Part shown: positions 1-7,511 of the stretch, in pieces
Layout: each line of letters opens with the position of its first letter
Position numbering within the stretch: position 1 is the first letter of the stretch
Source: Vibrio diabolicus
GTDB taxonomy: Bacteria; Pseudomonadota; Gammaproteobacteria; Enterobacterales; Vibrionaceae
Direction: 5' to 3'
NCBI GenBank assembly: GCA_001048675.1
Contig: CCKK01000002.1
Span: 1-64,000 of the forward strand
DNA: 64,000 nt
Program-made: the position numbers and the translations under genes
The notes under the pieces: model-generated
Database searches by the model: none
The model's input: only the letters and a program-made list of their open reading frames with translations
Told to the model about the DNA's origin: nothing

Positions 1-69
1 AAGCACCGGTCTTGAAAACCGGCATACGTTAATAGCGTATCTAGGGTTCAAATCCCTATCTCTCCGCCA
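1..69 (+). tRNA. tRNA-Ser(UGA), 5' end outside the window
   Basis: The window opens inside a serine tRNA. The anticodon stem CCGGT/ACCGG encloses loop CTTGAAA, giving anticodon TGA at 13-15. A long variable arm follows, then the T arm (GGTTCAAATCC) and the acceptor strand ending CTCTCCGCCA at 69. About 22 nt of the 5' end lie upstream of the window. The first 45 bases are repeated exactly at 3596-3640, inside the broken ldhA gene. Confidence 0.93.
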
Positions 70-74
70 CCTTT

Positions 75-105
75 AAAAAACCGCTGTTCTTACAGCGGTT
101 TTTTT
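75..105 (+). terminator. Rho-independent terminator of tRNA-Ser
   Basis: Stem CCGCTGT/ACAGCGG with a 4-nt loop is flanked by A6 on one side and T7 on the other. It lies six bases after the tRNA CCA end. The rest of the gap to the next gene (106-346) shows no recognised element. Confidence 0.85.
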
Positions 106-346
106 GTATCTGCTGTTTTTTAACAGCTGTTATCGAAAACTTCTAATTGGCTTTTCTCCGGCCCTTTCTCTAAGTTCTTTAGCGTACTCACTTTGGGTTT
201 AGTTTACGCAGTAATATCTGCAATCGAAGACATTTTCATAGGTCATTTAGGCTTTAAGTAGAGCTTTGTTAAGTCTCAACGTGGGATGCTTAAAAGCATT
301 TTGATAGAGTTTCAGTCTAAATACTGCTGATGTACTTGGAGAAAAA

Positions 347-1108
347 ATGAGGCTACTTTACTGGTTAGATGAATGGCAAGCGCTTACTCAACAAGAACAA
401 GAGATGGCTTTACCTATCTCTGGCTACGATTTACTTGATGATGTATTTGTGAAGTATGAACTCGTCGATCTTAACAAGCCATTGTTGTTCACATTTTCTC
501 CTTCCGGTACTGATGCTCAGGTACAAGACTTAACTCCGGATTTTTCTCCTTGGGGCTACGACCTCGGAATACAACAACAAGTAAATATTATTGCCTTTCA
601 ACATTTAGGTAAAAGCAATTGGTTCCGTAGCCGGAATTTGATTTTCTTTCTGGAGCAGTTGTCTGAGTTGCTTAAGCCCTTCAAATGTCGTTTGGGTTAT
701 GGGCAGAGCCGAGGTGGTTTTGCTATTGGCGCATTCGCTGACTTACTGAAGTTGGATCATCTTTTGTTGTTTTATCCTGTTAGCACAAAAAATAAAGCGT
801 TAGTGCCATGGGATGATCGGTCGAGCACTGAGCTTGCTCAACAGTTCGATTGGGAAAGCGGCTACCATGATCGAGATTTGGGCAATGCCAAAGGTTACAT
901 TATTTATGACCCCACCAATCGTATTGATCGTCTTCATGCTGAACGTTACCCAGAGCTAACTCATTTAAAAGTCGTCGGTATGGGGCACGGCACTCAATCC
1001 ACACAATTAGATAAATTAGAATTTTTTAATCTGGTGGCGAAGGAGTTTGTTCGTCATCAAACCATAGATATTGACCAATTTAATAAGCAAATTCACGCTT
1101 TGTTTTAA
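347..1108 (+). CDS. Alpha/beta-hydrolase-like protein, first tandem copy
   Basis: A 253-residue cytoplasmic-looking protein without signal peptide or membrane segment. A nucleophile-elbow-like motif GYGQSRGG puts a candidate Ser at 121. GMGHGT near the C-terminus offers a candidate His at 214, and an Asp around 188-194 could complete a triad. I recognise the fold by these motifs only; substrate and pathway are unknown. The start is ATG after TGGAGAAAAA. The next gene is a clear paralogue that shares long identical blocks, for example LLDDVFVKYE and GKSNWFRSRNLIFFLEQL. It could also be a non-catalytic hydrolase-fold protein. Confidence 0.75.
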   Translation: MRLLYWLDEWQALTQQEQEMALPISGYDLLDDVFVKYELVDLNKPLLFTFSPSGTDAQVQDLTPDFSPWGYDLGIQQQVNIIAFQHLGKSNWFRSRNLIFFLEQLSELLKPFKCRLGYGQSRGGFAIGAFADLLKLDHLLLFYPVSTKNKALVPWDDRSSTELAQQFDWESGYHDRDLGNAKGYIIYDPTNRIDRLHAERYPELTHLKVVGMGHGTQSTQLDKLEFFNLVAKEFVRHQTIDIDQFNKQIHALF

Positions 1109-1211
1109 AAGAGGACTGATATCAGAGTCCCCTGTAACCAGGGGGAGATGATCACACACTAAAAACTAGATTTTTAACACAATTGCTAGGCGCAATTTAG
1201 ATGGAGGATTA

Positions 1212-2243
1212 ATGAAGTTACTGTACTGGTTGGATGAATGGCTGGCTCTTTCTCGTGAAGAACAGCAAACCAGGCTACCGATGTCCGGGGAGGACTTACT
1301 TGATGATGTGTTTGTTAAGTATGAGTTTGTCGACCGAAATAAACCACTGTTGTTCACCTTTTCCCCTGCTGGTACGAATCTACAAGTACAGGACTTACAC
1401 TCAGACTTTGCGCCTTGGGGCTATCGCTTAGCCCAGAAACAAAAAGTAAATATTATTTCTTTTCAGCACCTTGGGAAAAGTAACTGGTTTCGCAGCCGTA
1501 ATTTGATTTTCTTTCTAGAGCAGTTATCGACATTACTTGAGCCTTTTGAATGCCGTTTAGGTTATGGCCTTAGCCGCGGTGGTTTTGCTATTGGCGCTTT
1601 TTCCAATCTATTAAAGTTGGATCAAGTATTGATGTTTCACCCGGTCAGTACAAAAAACAAAGTGCTAGTGCCATGGGATGACAGGCCAAGTACTGAACTT
1701 GCCCAACAATTTGATTGGGAAGGAAAGTACCACGACCTCGACCTTGGAGATGCAAAAGGTTACATCATTTATGATCCAACCAATGAAATCGACCGCCTTC
1801 ACGCCAAACGCTACCCAGAGCTCACTCACTTGAGAGTCTTCGGTATGGGACATGGTACCCACGCGACGTATTTGAATAAATTCGGTTTTTATAAGCAAGT
1901 GGCTGTAGACTTTATACGTTATCAGAAGATAGATATAGCGCAGTTTCGTCATCAGACTAAAACGCTGCGATTAAAAGAAGATTACTATCAGTGCCTTAAC
2001 AAGGCGAATGCGAGTTCACAACATCGTTTGAGCCTACTGAGTACCGCTCATAATGTTCTAATTGAAGAAAAGAAAGAACATGTGAAGGAGCATCAAGCGC
2101 AAATCGATATTCAGCCACTTGTTGATATTGCGATTAAGCATGAGCATGACAATCCGCAAGATGCAGTACAACTTTTGGAAGTGGCTCAGCAGTTAGTTCC
2201 GAATGACCCCGTTGTGGAGCACAAGTTGCAGCAACTGTCGTAG
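1212..2243 (+). CDS. Alpha/beta-hydrolase-like protein, second tandem copy with C-terminal helical extension
   Basis: 343 residues. The first ~250 align end to end with the preceding gene, keeping the GYGLSRGG elbow and GMGHGT. The last ~90 residues are an extra, mostly helical, Lys/Glu/Gln-rich segment ending in a TPR-like stretch (PQDAVQLLEVAQQLVPNDP). The start is ATG after GGAGGATTA. A 103-bp gap separates the copies and contains a small GC hairpin (1129-1144) with no T-run, so both may be transcribed together. The pair looks like an old duplication followed by gain or loss of the extension. Function unknown. Confidence 0.75.
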   Translation: MKLLYWLDEWLALSREEQQTRLPMSGEDLLDDVFVKYEFVDRNKPLLFTFSPAGTNLQVQDLHSDFAPWGYRLAQKQKVNIISFQHLGKSNWFRSRNLIFFLEQLSTLLEPFECRLGYGLSRGGFAIGAFSNLLKLDQVLMFHPVSTKNKVLVPWDDRPSTELAQQFDWEGKYHDLDLGDAKGYIIYDPTNEIDRLHAKRYPELTHLRVFGMGHGTHATYLNKFGFYKQVAVDFIRYQKIDIAQFRHQTKTLRLKEDYYQCLNKANASSQHRLSLLSTAHNVLIEEKKEHVKEHQAQIDIQPLVDIAIKHEHDNPQDAVQLLEVAQQLVPNDPVVEHKLQQLS

Positions 2244-2355
2244 CGTTGAGATGTAATGCAGACGGTATTGGTTGAAAATAGGTCCGTGGCTTTTGTCGCT
2301 GGCCTTTTTAGGAGCTTATGGGTTGATATTTCGATGACATTTAATGAAGCAGTAC

Positions 2356-2386
2356 AAAATAAAAAGCCCAAGCAAATGCTTAGGCT
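2356..2386 (-). terminator. Terminator downstream of yibL
   Basis: On the minus strand AGCCTAAGCA and TGCTTGGGCT form a 10-bp stem with one mismatch, followed by TTTTTATTTT. It lies just past the yibL stop codon. Confidence 0.75.
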
Positions 2387-2406
2387 CAACGAGTATTAAT
2401 ATGAGT

Positions 2407-2763
2407 TTAAAACTCTTTTGGTGCAAAGCCTGTCATGACATCGAGGCGAAGCTCTTTACCAACTTTTGTTAGTGGGTGAACGATTACTAAGCCGCGTACG
2501 CGTTTTTTCAGTTTGCCGATGTCCGCTTGTTCTGCTTTGGTGATTTCACGAGAGAATGGCATATCAAGTAAGCTTTTACGTTCTTTGTTCAGCTCATAGT
2601 TTTGCTTATGCTTTAACTGGTTAAGCTTTTTGGTTAGCTGTTCTACTTCATCCGTGAACTTTGTAATCATTTCGTGATCACCACGAGAACGTGCCGCATC
2701 AAGTTTACGTTGGCATGTATCTAAACGGTTGTGCAGCTTTTGAATATCAGTTTTTATGCTCAT
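2407..2763 (-). CDS. yibL: YibL family ribosome-associated protein
   Basis: 118 residues from ATG at 2763. An in-frame TTG at 2778 would add five residues but gives a worse fit to family length. The N-terminal half is a charged coiled coil. The C-terminal half carries the conserved YibL core (FSREITKAEQADIGKLKKRV, then RGLVIVHPLTKVG and MTGFAPKEF), which parallels Escherichia coli YibL. The family (DUF2810) co-sediments with ribosomes; its precise role is unsettled. Its terminator lies downstream; ldhA lies upstream on the same strand, about 85 bp away. Confidence 0.88.
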   Translation of the reverse strand: MSIKTDIQKLHNRLDTCQRKLDAARSRGDHEMITKFTDEVEQLTKKLNQLKHKQNYELNKERKSLLDMPFSREITKAEQADIGKLKKRVRGLVIVHPLTKVGKELRLDVMTGFAPKEF

Positions 2764-3419
2764 GGTAATTTGGCTCAAATTTTAAATAGTCGAGAAGTAT
2801 AGCATAGCTGAGATCACACGCTCTACTATACTTCTCGATTGTCTGGCTTTAGTTAATCAGTTCATTGCCCGATACGTTACCAGAGAAAAAGGCTTCGACG
2901 TTATCGAGCGTAACTGAGGCAATATTATTAAGTGCTTCGTGAGTCAAGAATGCTTGGTGGCCAGTAAACAGCACGTTATGACAAGCCGATAAGCGACGGA
3001 AAACATCGTCTACGATGACATCGTTAGATTTATCTTGGAAGAACAAGTCTTTTTCATTGTCATACACGTCTAGACCAAGCGCGCCAATCTTACCTTGTTT
3101 CAAGGCTTCTATCGCCGCTAGTGAATCCAGCAACTCGCCTCGACTAGTGTTAATGATCATCACACCATCTTTCATTTGCGCGAAGGCTTTTTCGTTCAAT
3201 AGGTGATAGTTTTCTTCACTCATTGGACAATGGAGAGAGATAATATCCGCATTAGCGTAGATTTCTTCAAGCGAACAGTAACGCGCTCCCATTTCTAGTG
3301 CTAATGGATTTTCGTAAGGGTCATAGCAAAGCAGCTCCATGCCAAGCCCTTTGAAGATACGCATCGTCGCGATACCAATCTTACCTGTACCAATGACACC
3401 AACGGTTTCCCGTAAAAGT

Positions 3420-3457
3420 TAAAGCCAACTAGGCCTTCTAGCGAGAAGTTGGCGTCA
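3420..3457. repeat. 38-bp direct repeat, copy 1
   Basis: This 38-bp stretch of ldhA coding sequence (starting TAAAGCCAACTAGGCC) occurs again without mismatch at 3641-3678. The two copies bracket the foreign tRNA-Ser segment, as a very long target duplication or a template-switch event would. Confidence 0.95.
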
Positions 3458-3640
3458 TAGGACATCGCCAGGCTTTAAATATCGCTTTCAAGTTTTATCT
3501 TAATTGAGATAACTTAAGGCAAAACTAAAAATTAGCATCGATAGTATAAGACTAAGTTTTAGTGACAATTTGTGGAGAGATGGCTGAGTGGTTGAAAGCA
3601 CCGGTCTTGAAAACCGGCATACGTTAATAGCGTATCTAGG
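3458..3640 (+). other. Inserted tRNA-Ser 5' fragment with its upstream DNA
   Basis: 183 bp unrelated to ldhA. Bases 3574-3640 are the first 67 nt of a tRNA-Ser(UGA), beginning GGAGAGATGGCTGAGTGG and stopping just before the T arm. Bases 3596-3640 are identical to 1-45 of this window. The 116 bp before it (3458-3573) look like a tRNA promoter region (TAGTATAAG about 30 bp upstream) and probably copy DNA lying left of the window, which cannot be checked here. Without T arm and acceptor 3' strand it cannot yield a tRNA. Confidence 0.9.
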
Positions 3641-3678
3641 TAAAGCCAACTAGGCCTTCTAGCGAGAAGTTGGCGTCA
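3641..3678. repeat. 38-bp direct repeat, copy 2
   Basis: Identical to 3420-3457. After this copy the sequence continues in the ldhA N-terminal frame, while copy 1 continues toward the C-terminal frame, so one copy is the original site. Confidence 0.95.
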
Positions 3679-4353
3679 CGTGTACGTTGGTAGGCTTTGT
3701 GAAGGCGACGATTTAGGCACATCATCAAACCGACTGTGTGTTCAGCCACCGCTTCTGGTGAGTAAGCAGGAACTCGAACCACTTGTAAGCCAAGTTCTTT
3801 AGCGGCTTGTAGATCAACTTTATCAAAACCCGCGCAGCGCATGGCAATAAGCTTAGTTCCGCCTAGAGAAAGCTGTTTAAGAACGGGAGCTGAAAGGTCA
3901 TCATTGACGAAAGCACACACGACATCGCAACCATGTGCCATTTTGGCGGTTTTTTCGGTTAGCCGGAAGTCGTGATAGTGGAATTCAAAATTTCGGTTAT
4001 TTTTAATTTTATTAAAAGAGGCCTCGTCGTAGGATTTTGCACTAAAAAAAGCAATATTAATCATGGTTCCCTCTCAAAAAGTGCGGACTTTATAAATAAA
4101 TATACTTATAAAGTAATGCAACTTAGGCGGAATGAATAGAGAAATCTTCTCTTTAACTTTTGCCATATCAAACAACGATAACGATCACGCCTTTCAATGA
4201 GTATTATCTTACGATTCTGCACTTGTGCGTTCATCCCTTTAGCTCCTGGGGTAATACAGGTTTTACTCTAGATACTGTTTGCTTTACGGGCGCTAACTGA
4301 CTAGCATAATCGCTCTTTTCTTGTTCACTTTAGTTAGGTTAGGCGTTCCGGCA

Positions 4354-4836
4354 ATGTCAGTGAAATGGTGCTCTATGTTCTTGTGTTGTGTGTTGGCTTC
4401 TGGCGTCCATGCAGCTGTAGATTTTGTTAAAGTCGACAAGTCAAAGCGTCGAATGTATTTAATGGAACAAGGCACAATACTAAAAGAATACCGCATTGCT
4501 TTAGGAGCGAACCCTAAAGGGCATAAACAAGAAGAGGGAGACAATCGTACACCTGAGGGCGAATACACCTTAGATTACGTCATAGAAGACTCGGCTTTTT
4601 ATCGTTCTGTGCATATTAGCTACCCTGATGCGATTGATACGTTGGAAGCGAAGCGCCGAGGTGTGTCCCCAGGAGGGAACATCAAAATTCATGGTTTAAA
4701 AAACGGTGAGAGTCAGTTGCCGATTTATATCCAAAGCTTTGATTGGACCAATGGGTGTATTGCGATTACCAATGAAGAGATGGATGAATTTATCCAGCTT
4801 GTAGAGATGGGGACACCAATTCAGATTGAGTGGTAA
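4354..4836 (+). CDS. Periplasmic L,D-transpeptidase (YkuD fold)
   Basis: 160 residues from ATG at 4354; a TTG at 4321 would add 11 residues before the signal peptide. Residues 1-20 (WCSMFLCCVLASGVHA) are a Sec signal. The mature part is a single YkuD domain with IHG and the catalytic WTNGCIAIT motif, whose Cys is the acyl-transfer nucleophile. Such enzymes form 3-3 peptidoglycan cross-links or attach proteins to the murein; small versions of this kind are often uncharacterised. It is convergent with the next gene, 35 bp apart, and is probably monocistronic. Confidence 0.85.
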   Translation: MSVKWCSMFLCCVLASGVHAAVDFVKVDKSKRRMYLMEQGTILKEYRIALGANPKGHKQEEGDNRTPEGEYTLDYVIEDSAFYRSVHISYPDAIDTLEAKRRGVSPGGNIKIHGLKNGESQLPIYIQSFDWTNGCIAITNEEMDEFIQLVEMGTPIQIEW

Positions 4837-4871
4837 CGAAATGGTGCCTTTGAAGCTCAAGGTGGTATGTG

Positions 4872-5582
4872 CTATGGCATAAAGCGTTGTGGATGATCAC
4901 TGAATATACCGTCTAACTGAGGTAGGTACTTCAGTTTGTTTGGATTGTTCACTGTATAACACATCACTTTGTAACCCGCCTGCTGGAGTTTGTTTATTTG
5001 GCGCGAGCGAACCCAGTTAATGTTTAGGTTGCAGCTATAGGCGTTAACTTCTTCCAAAAGGCGTTTATCTTTTCTCGTTAAGAATTCACTCAATACACCT
5101 AATCGATACTCATTGCAGTATTTATGCAGCGCTCTAATGACATCATGACTAAAACTGGAGAGTAGTACCTTCTCTTGCGGCATGGGACTTTTTGCTAGTA
5201 CGTTGGCGAGAGCTTGTGCCACTTCTTCTGCTGGGTGGCGATCTACCTTAACTTCAATATTCAAGTTAAGCTTGTGCTCAGTAGCTAAAGTGAGCAGCTC
5301 ATCTAATGTCATGATTTTCTCACCTGAAAAATCTGCGCTGAACCAGCTACCAAAATCCAACGCCTTTAACTCTTCCAGCGTCAGTTCATCGACACGCCCT
5401 TGTCCATTACTGCATCGATTTATGGTGTGATCATGGCAAACCACTAAAACATTATCTTTGGTCGGTTGTACATCAACTTCAACCCAATTTAATCCGAGGT
5501 CAATGGCGGCCTGAACGCTCACTTTTGTATTTTCTGGGTATGAGCCAGCAACACCACGATGACCAATTACTAATGTTTCCAT
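4872..5582 (-). CDS. Cytoplasmic glycerophosphodiester phosphodiesterase (UgpQ-like)
   Basis: 236 residues from METLVIGHRG; an in-frame ATG three codons upstream (5591) is an equally plausible start. A GDPD domain fills the protein: HRGVAGSYPENT, VEVDVQPTKD, CHDHTINR and NIEVK carry the acid/base His residues and the metal-binding acidic residues. There is no signal peptide, so it should act inside the cell, cleaving glycerophosphodiesters to glycerol-3-phosphate and an alcohol. It stands alone with no ugp or glp transport genes nearby. Confidence 0.87.
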   Translation of the reverse strand: METLVIGHRGVAGSYPENTKVSVQAAIDLGLNWVEVDVQPTKDNVLVVCHDHTINRCSNGQGRVDELTLEELKALDFGSWFSADFSGEKIMTLDELLTLATEHKLNLNIEVKVDRHPAEEVAQALANVLAKSPMPQEKVLLSSFSHDVIRALHKYCNEYRLGVLSEFLTRKDKRLLEEVNAYSCNLNINWVRSRQINKLQQAGYKVMCYTVNNPNKLKYLPQLDGIFSDHPQRFMP

Positions 5583-5821
5583 GTTCTTCATCTTCTGCTT
5601 TGTGTTGAGCAGATTGTACTCGTTTTTTGCTTTGAAGATATACCTCAAGGTGCATGTTGTCAGATCGTCTTAATAAAAGCCAAATCGCCCATTCGTCAAG
5701 GTAGGTCGTTGGAAGCACTCCTGTCGAATCATGAACCAAAGTTGGACTTTTATTCTCCTGCCGCTCATTTTTAAAGAGCAAGGTAGTTGCGAATGCATCA
5801 TGGTTATCGGGAGAGAGAAAT

Positions 5822-6775
5822 ATGAAGATCGGTGTTATTGGTGCAGGTGCTGTTGGTGTGGGAGTATGTAATTACTTACTCACTCTAGGTGGTTTTAGTG
5901 AGCTTGTTCTACTTGATAAAAATTTAGAACGTGCCGAGGGTGAAGTGTTTGATTTTCGTCACACGATGGCACTGACTTTTTCAAAAAACACACGCATTAT
6001 GCCGTCGGATGATTACTTAGATTTACTCGAAGCCTCTCTTGTTGTTATCACCGCTGGTACGCAGATTAAACAAGGACAAACTCGTTTAGATATTGCTGAG
6101 GTTAATGCTCAAATTGGAGTTGATATTGCGCGTCAAATAGAACGCGTAGCGCCAAATGCGGTGTTGATTGTTGTGTCAAACCCATGCGATATCGTGGCGC
6201 ACTTTATTGTCACCAACACCGGTTTTGAGCCGAGTAAAGTTATTAGCAGTGGCTGTGTAGTTGATACCGCTCGTTTAATGAGTATTGTTGCTGGCCGTGT
6301 AGACCTAGACCCGAAGAACGTGTTTGGTTATGTATTAGGAGAGCATGGTAGCCATTGTTTTACTCCTAAGAGCTTAATTTCTATCGCTGGGCAACCGGCC
6401 GACTATTACTGCGATACCCATAACATTGAGAGAATTGATCCGCACGCACTTCTTGAGGCGGTGAAACAGGCGGGATACGAAATCTTTCGGCGTAAGCAGA
6501 ACACCGTTCATGGCATTGCCGCCAGTGTCTTTCGAATCATTCAAGCTGTGACGATTAACGAACGATCGGTGTTGCCCGTCGGTACGATGATGTCGGGGCA
6601 ATATGGTTTGCATGATGTTGTTCTCAGCCTACCTACGGTTATTGGAAAAAACGGAGCAAATTCAGTTCTGATGCATCCCTTCACTGAAGAGGAGCTTGTC
6701 ACATTAAAAACGATCAGCGCCCACTTAAAACACATCGTCGAAAATGTCGCTAAGCAGACGAAGCTAAAGCCCTAG
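5822..6775 (+). CDS. L-lactate/malate dehydrogenase family NAD-dependent enzyme
   Basis: 317 residues, the usual family length. The NAD-binding GAGAVG is at 7-12, the DTARL arginine near 170, and the catalytic His in GEHGSH near 190. The specificity loop reads AGTQIKQGQTR. At the position that is Gln in lactate and Arg in malate dehydrogenases it appears to carry Ile, as bulky-substrate 2-hydroxyacid dehydrogenases may. It probably reduces a 2-oxoacid, with lactate as only one option. The start is ATG after GGGAGAGAAAT. It is interesting beside a broken D-lactate dehydrogenase. Confidence 0.8.
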   Translation: MKIGVIGAGAVGVGVCNYLLTLGGFSELVLLDKNLERAEGEVFDFRHTMALTFSKNTRIMPSDDYLDLLEASLVVITAGTQIKQGQTRLDIAEVNAQIGVDIARQIERVAPNAVLIVVSNPCDIVAHFIVTNTGFEPSKVISSGCVVDTARLMSIVAGRVDLDPKNVFGYVLGEHGSHCFTPKSLISIAGQPADYYCDTHNIERIDPHALLEAVKQAGYEIFRRKQNTVHGIAASVFRIIQAVTINERSVLPVGTMMSGQYGLHDVVLSLPTVIGKNGANSVLMHPFTEEELVTLKTISAHLKHIVENVAKQTKLKP

Positions 6776-6845
6776 GATGTGTAGTTGTTTAATTTGTAAA
6801 TGAGTAATAGAATGCGAACCATTTTTATTTGAATGGTGAGTGGTA

Positions 6846-7511
6846 ATGTCTCGAGTTTTGATAGTGGATGATGACGTTCCTTTGTGTGAGCTATTAGAAG
6901 CAGTTTTGCAAGAGGAGGGCTATATTGTCTCTTCTGTACATTGCGGTGAAAGTGCTTTGCAATATATGGAAAAAACGCCGGTAGATCTTGTACTGCTTGA
7001 TGTCATGTTACCAAACCTTAACGGCATGCAAGTTGCCCGTAGAATCTGTCAACGCTTCGCGACACCTATTCTAATGCTTACTGCTCTTAATGATGAAAAC
7101 TCGATGCTTGATGGCTACCAAGCGGGAGCCGATCAGTACATAGGAAAGCCTTTTAATGTTGCTGAGCTTCTGATGCGCATCAAAGCGATTCTTCGTCGTG
7201 TTGGTTTAGAGCGCCAACGTCAGGCGATGTGCAGTACCGTTCAAACGATCAGTGCTCAGCTCAATAGCTTACCACTCACAAGCACGGAAGCCGAATTACT
7301 GAGCTATTTAGTCAAAAACCAAGGTGTGGTGATTTCAAAAGCGGAACTCCAAACCGAAGTATTAAAGAAAGAGCTAAGCCCTTTTGACCGCAATCTTGAT
7401 ATGCACATCAGTAATATACGTCGCAAGCTAGTAGAAGCAGGGCTCTCTAAGCAACATATCAAAACCTTCCGTGGCAAAGGTTACAGTTACCTAGAGGCTG
7501 TAAACAATTAA
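6846..7511 (+). CDS. peuR: OmpR-family response regulator controlling the siderophore receptor
   Basis: 221 residues from ATG at 6846; the longer GTG start at 6840 adds only two codons. The receiver domain has the acidic pocket VDDD and the phospho-acceptor D52 (LLDVMLP), with the conserved Lys in IGKPF. A winged-helix DNA-binding domain occupies about 135-218 (ISNIRRKL, RGKGYSY). Its stop overlaps the kinase ATG (TAATG), so the two are translationally coupled. Position before a TonB-dependent receptor gene matches the V. parahaemolyticus PeuRS pair that I recall as activating peuA; the symbol rests on that recall. Confidence 0.85.
   Translation: MSRVLIVDDDVPLCELLEAVLQEEGYIVSSVHCGESALQYMEKTPVDLVLLDVMLPNLNGMQVARRICQRFATPILMLTALNDENSMLDGYQAGADQYIGKPFNVAELLMRIKAILRRVGLERQRQAMCSTVQTISAQLNSLPLTSTEAELLSYLVKNQGVVISKAELQTEVLKKELSPFDRNLDMHISNIRRKLVEAGLSKQHIKTFRGKGYSYLEAVNN

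Larger units (their letters stand above)
2849..4064 (-). pseudogene. ldhA: D-lactate dehydrogenase (fermentative), interrupted
   Basis: Two minus-strand pieces together make one D-2-hydroxyacid dehydrogenase of about 331 residues. The N-terminal piece (4064 down to 3641) begins MINIAFFSAKSYDEASFN and runs to the linker SLEGLVGF. The C-terminal piece (3457 down to 2849) has the rest of the NAD domain, including CYDPYENP, NTSRGELLD and GLDVYDNEKD. Between them sit 183 bp of tRNA-Ser-type DNA (3458-3640) flanked by 38-bp direct repeats. Near 3411 the C-terminal piece has also lost one base (GGGAAACC where the GKTVGVIGTG frame needs one more A). As written, no complete enzyme can be made. NAD-dependent pyruvate to D-lactate reduction would depend on another gene. 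An assembly error is possible. Confidence 0.88.

Noticed and set aside
3458-3640. Functional second tRNA-Ser gene
   Set aside because: The T arm and 3' acceptor strand are missing, so no tRNA can fold or be charged.
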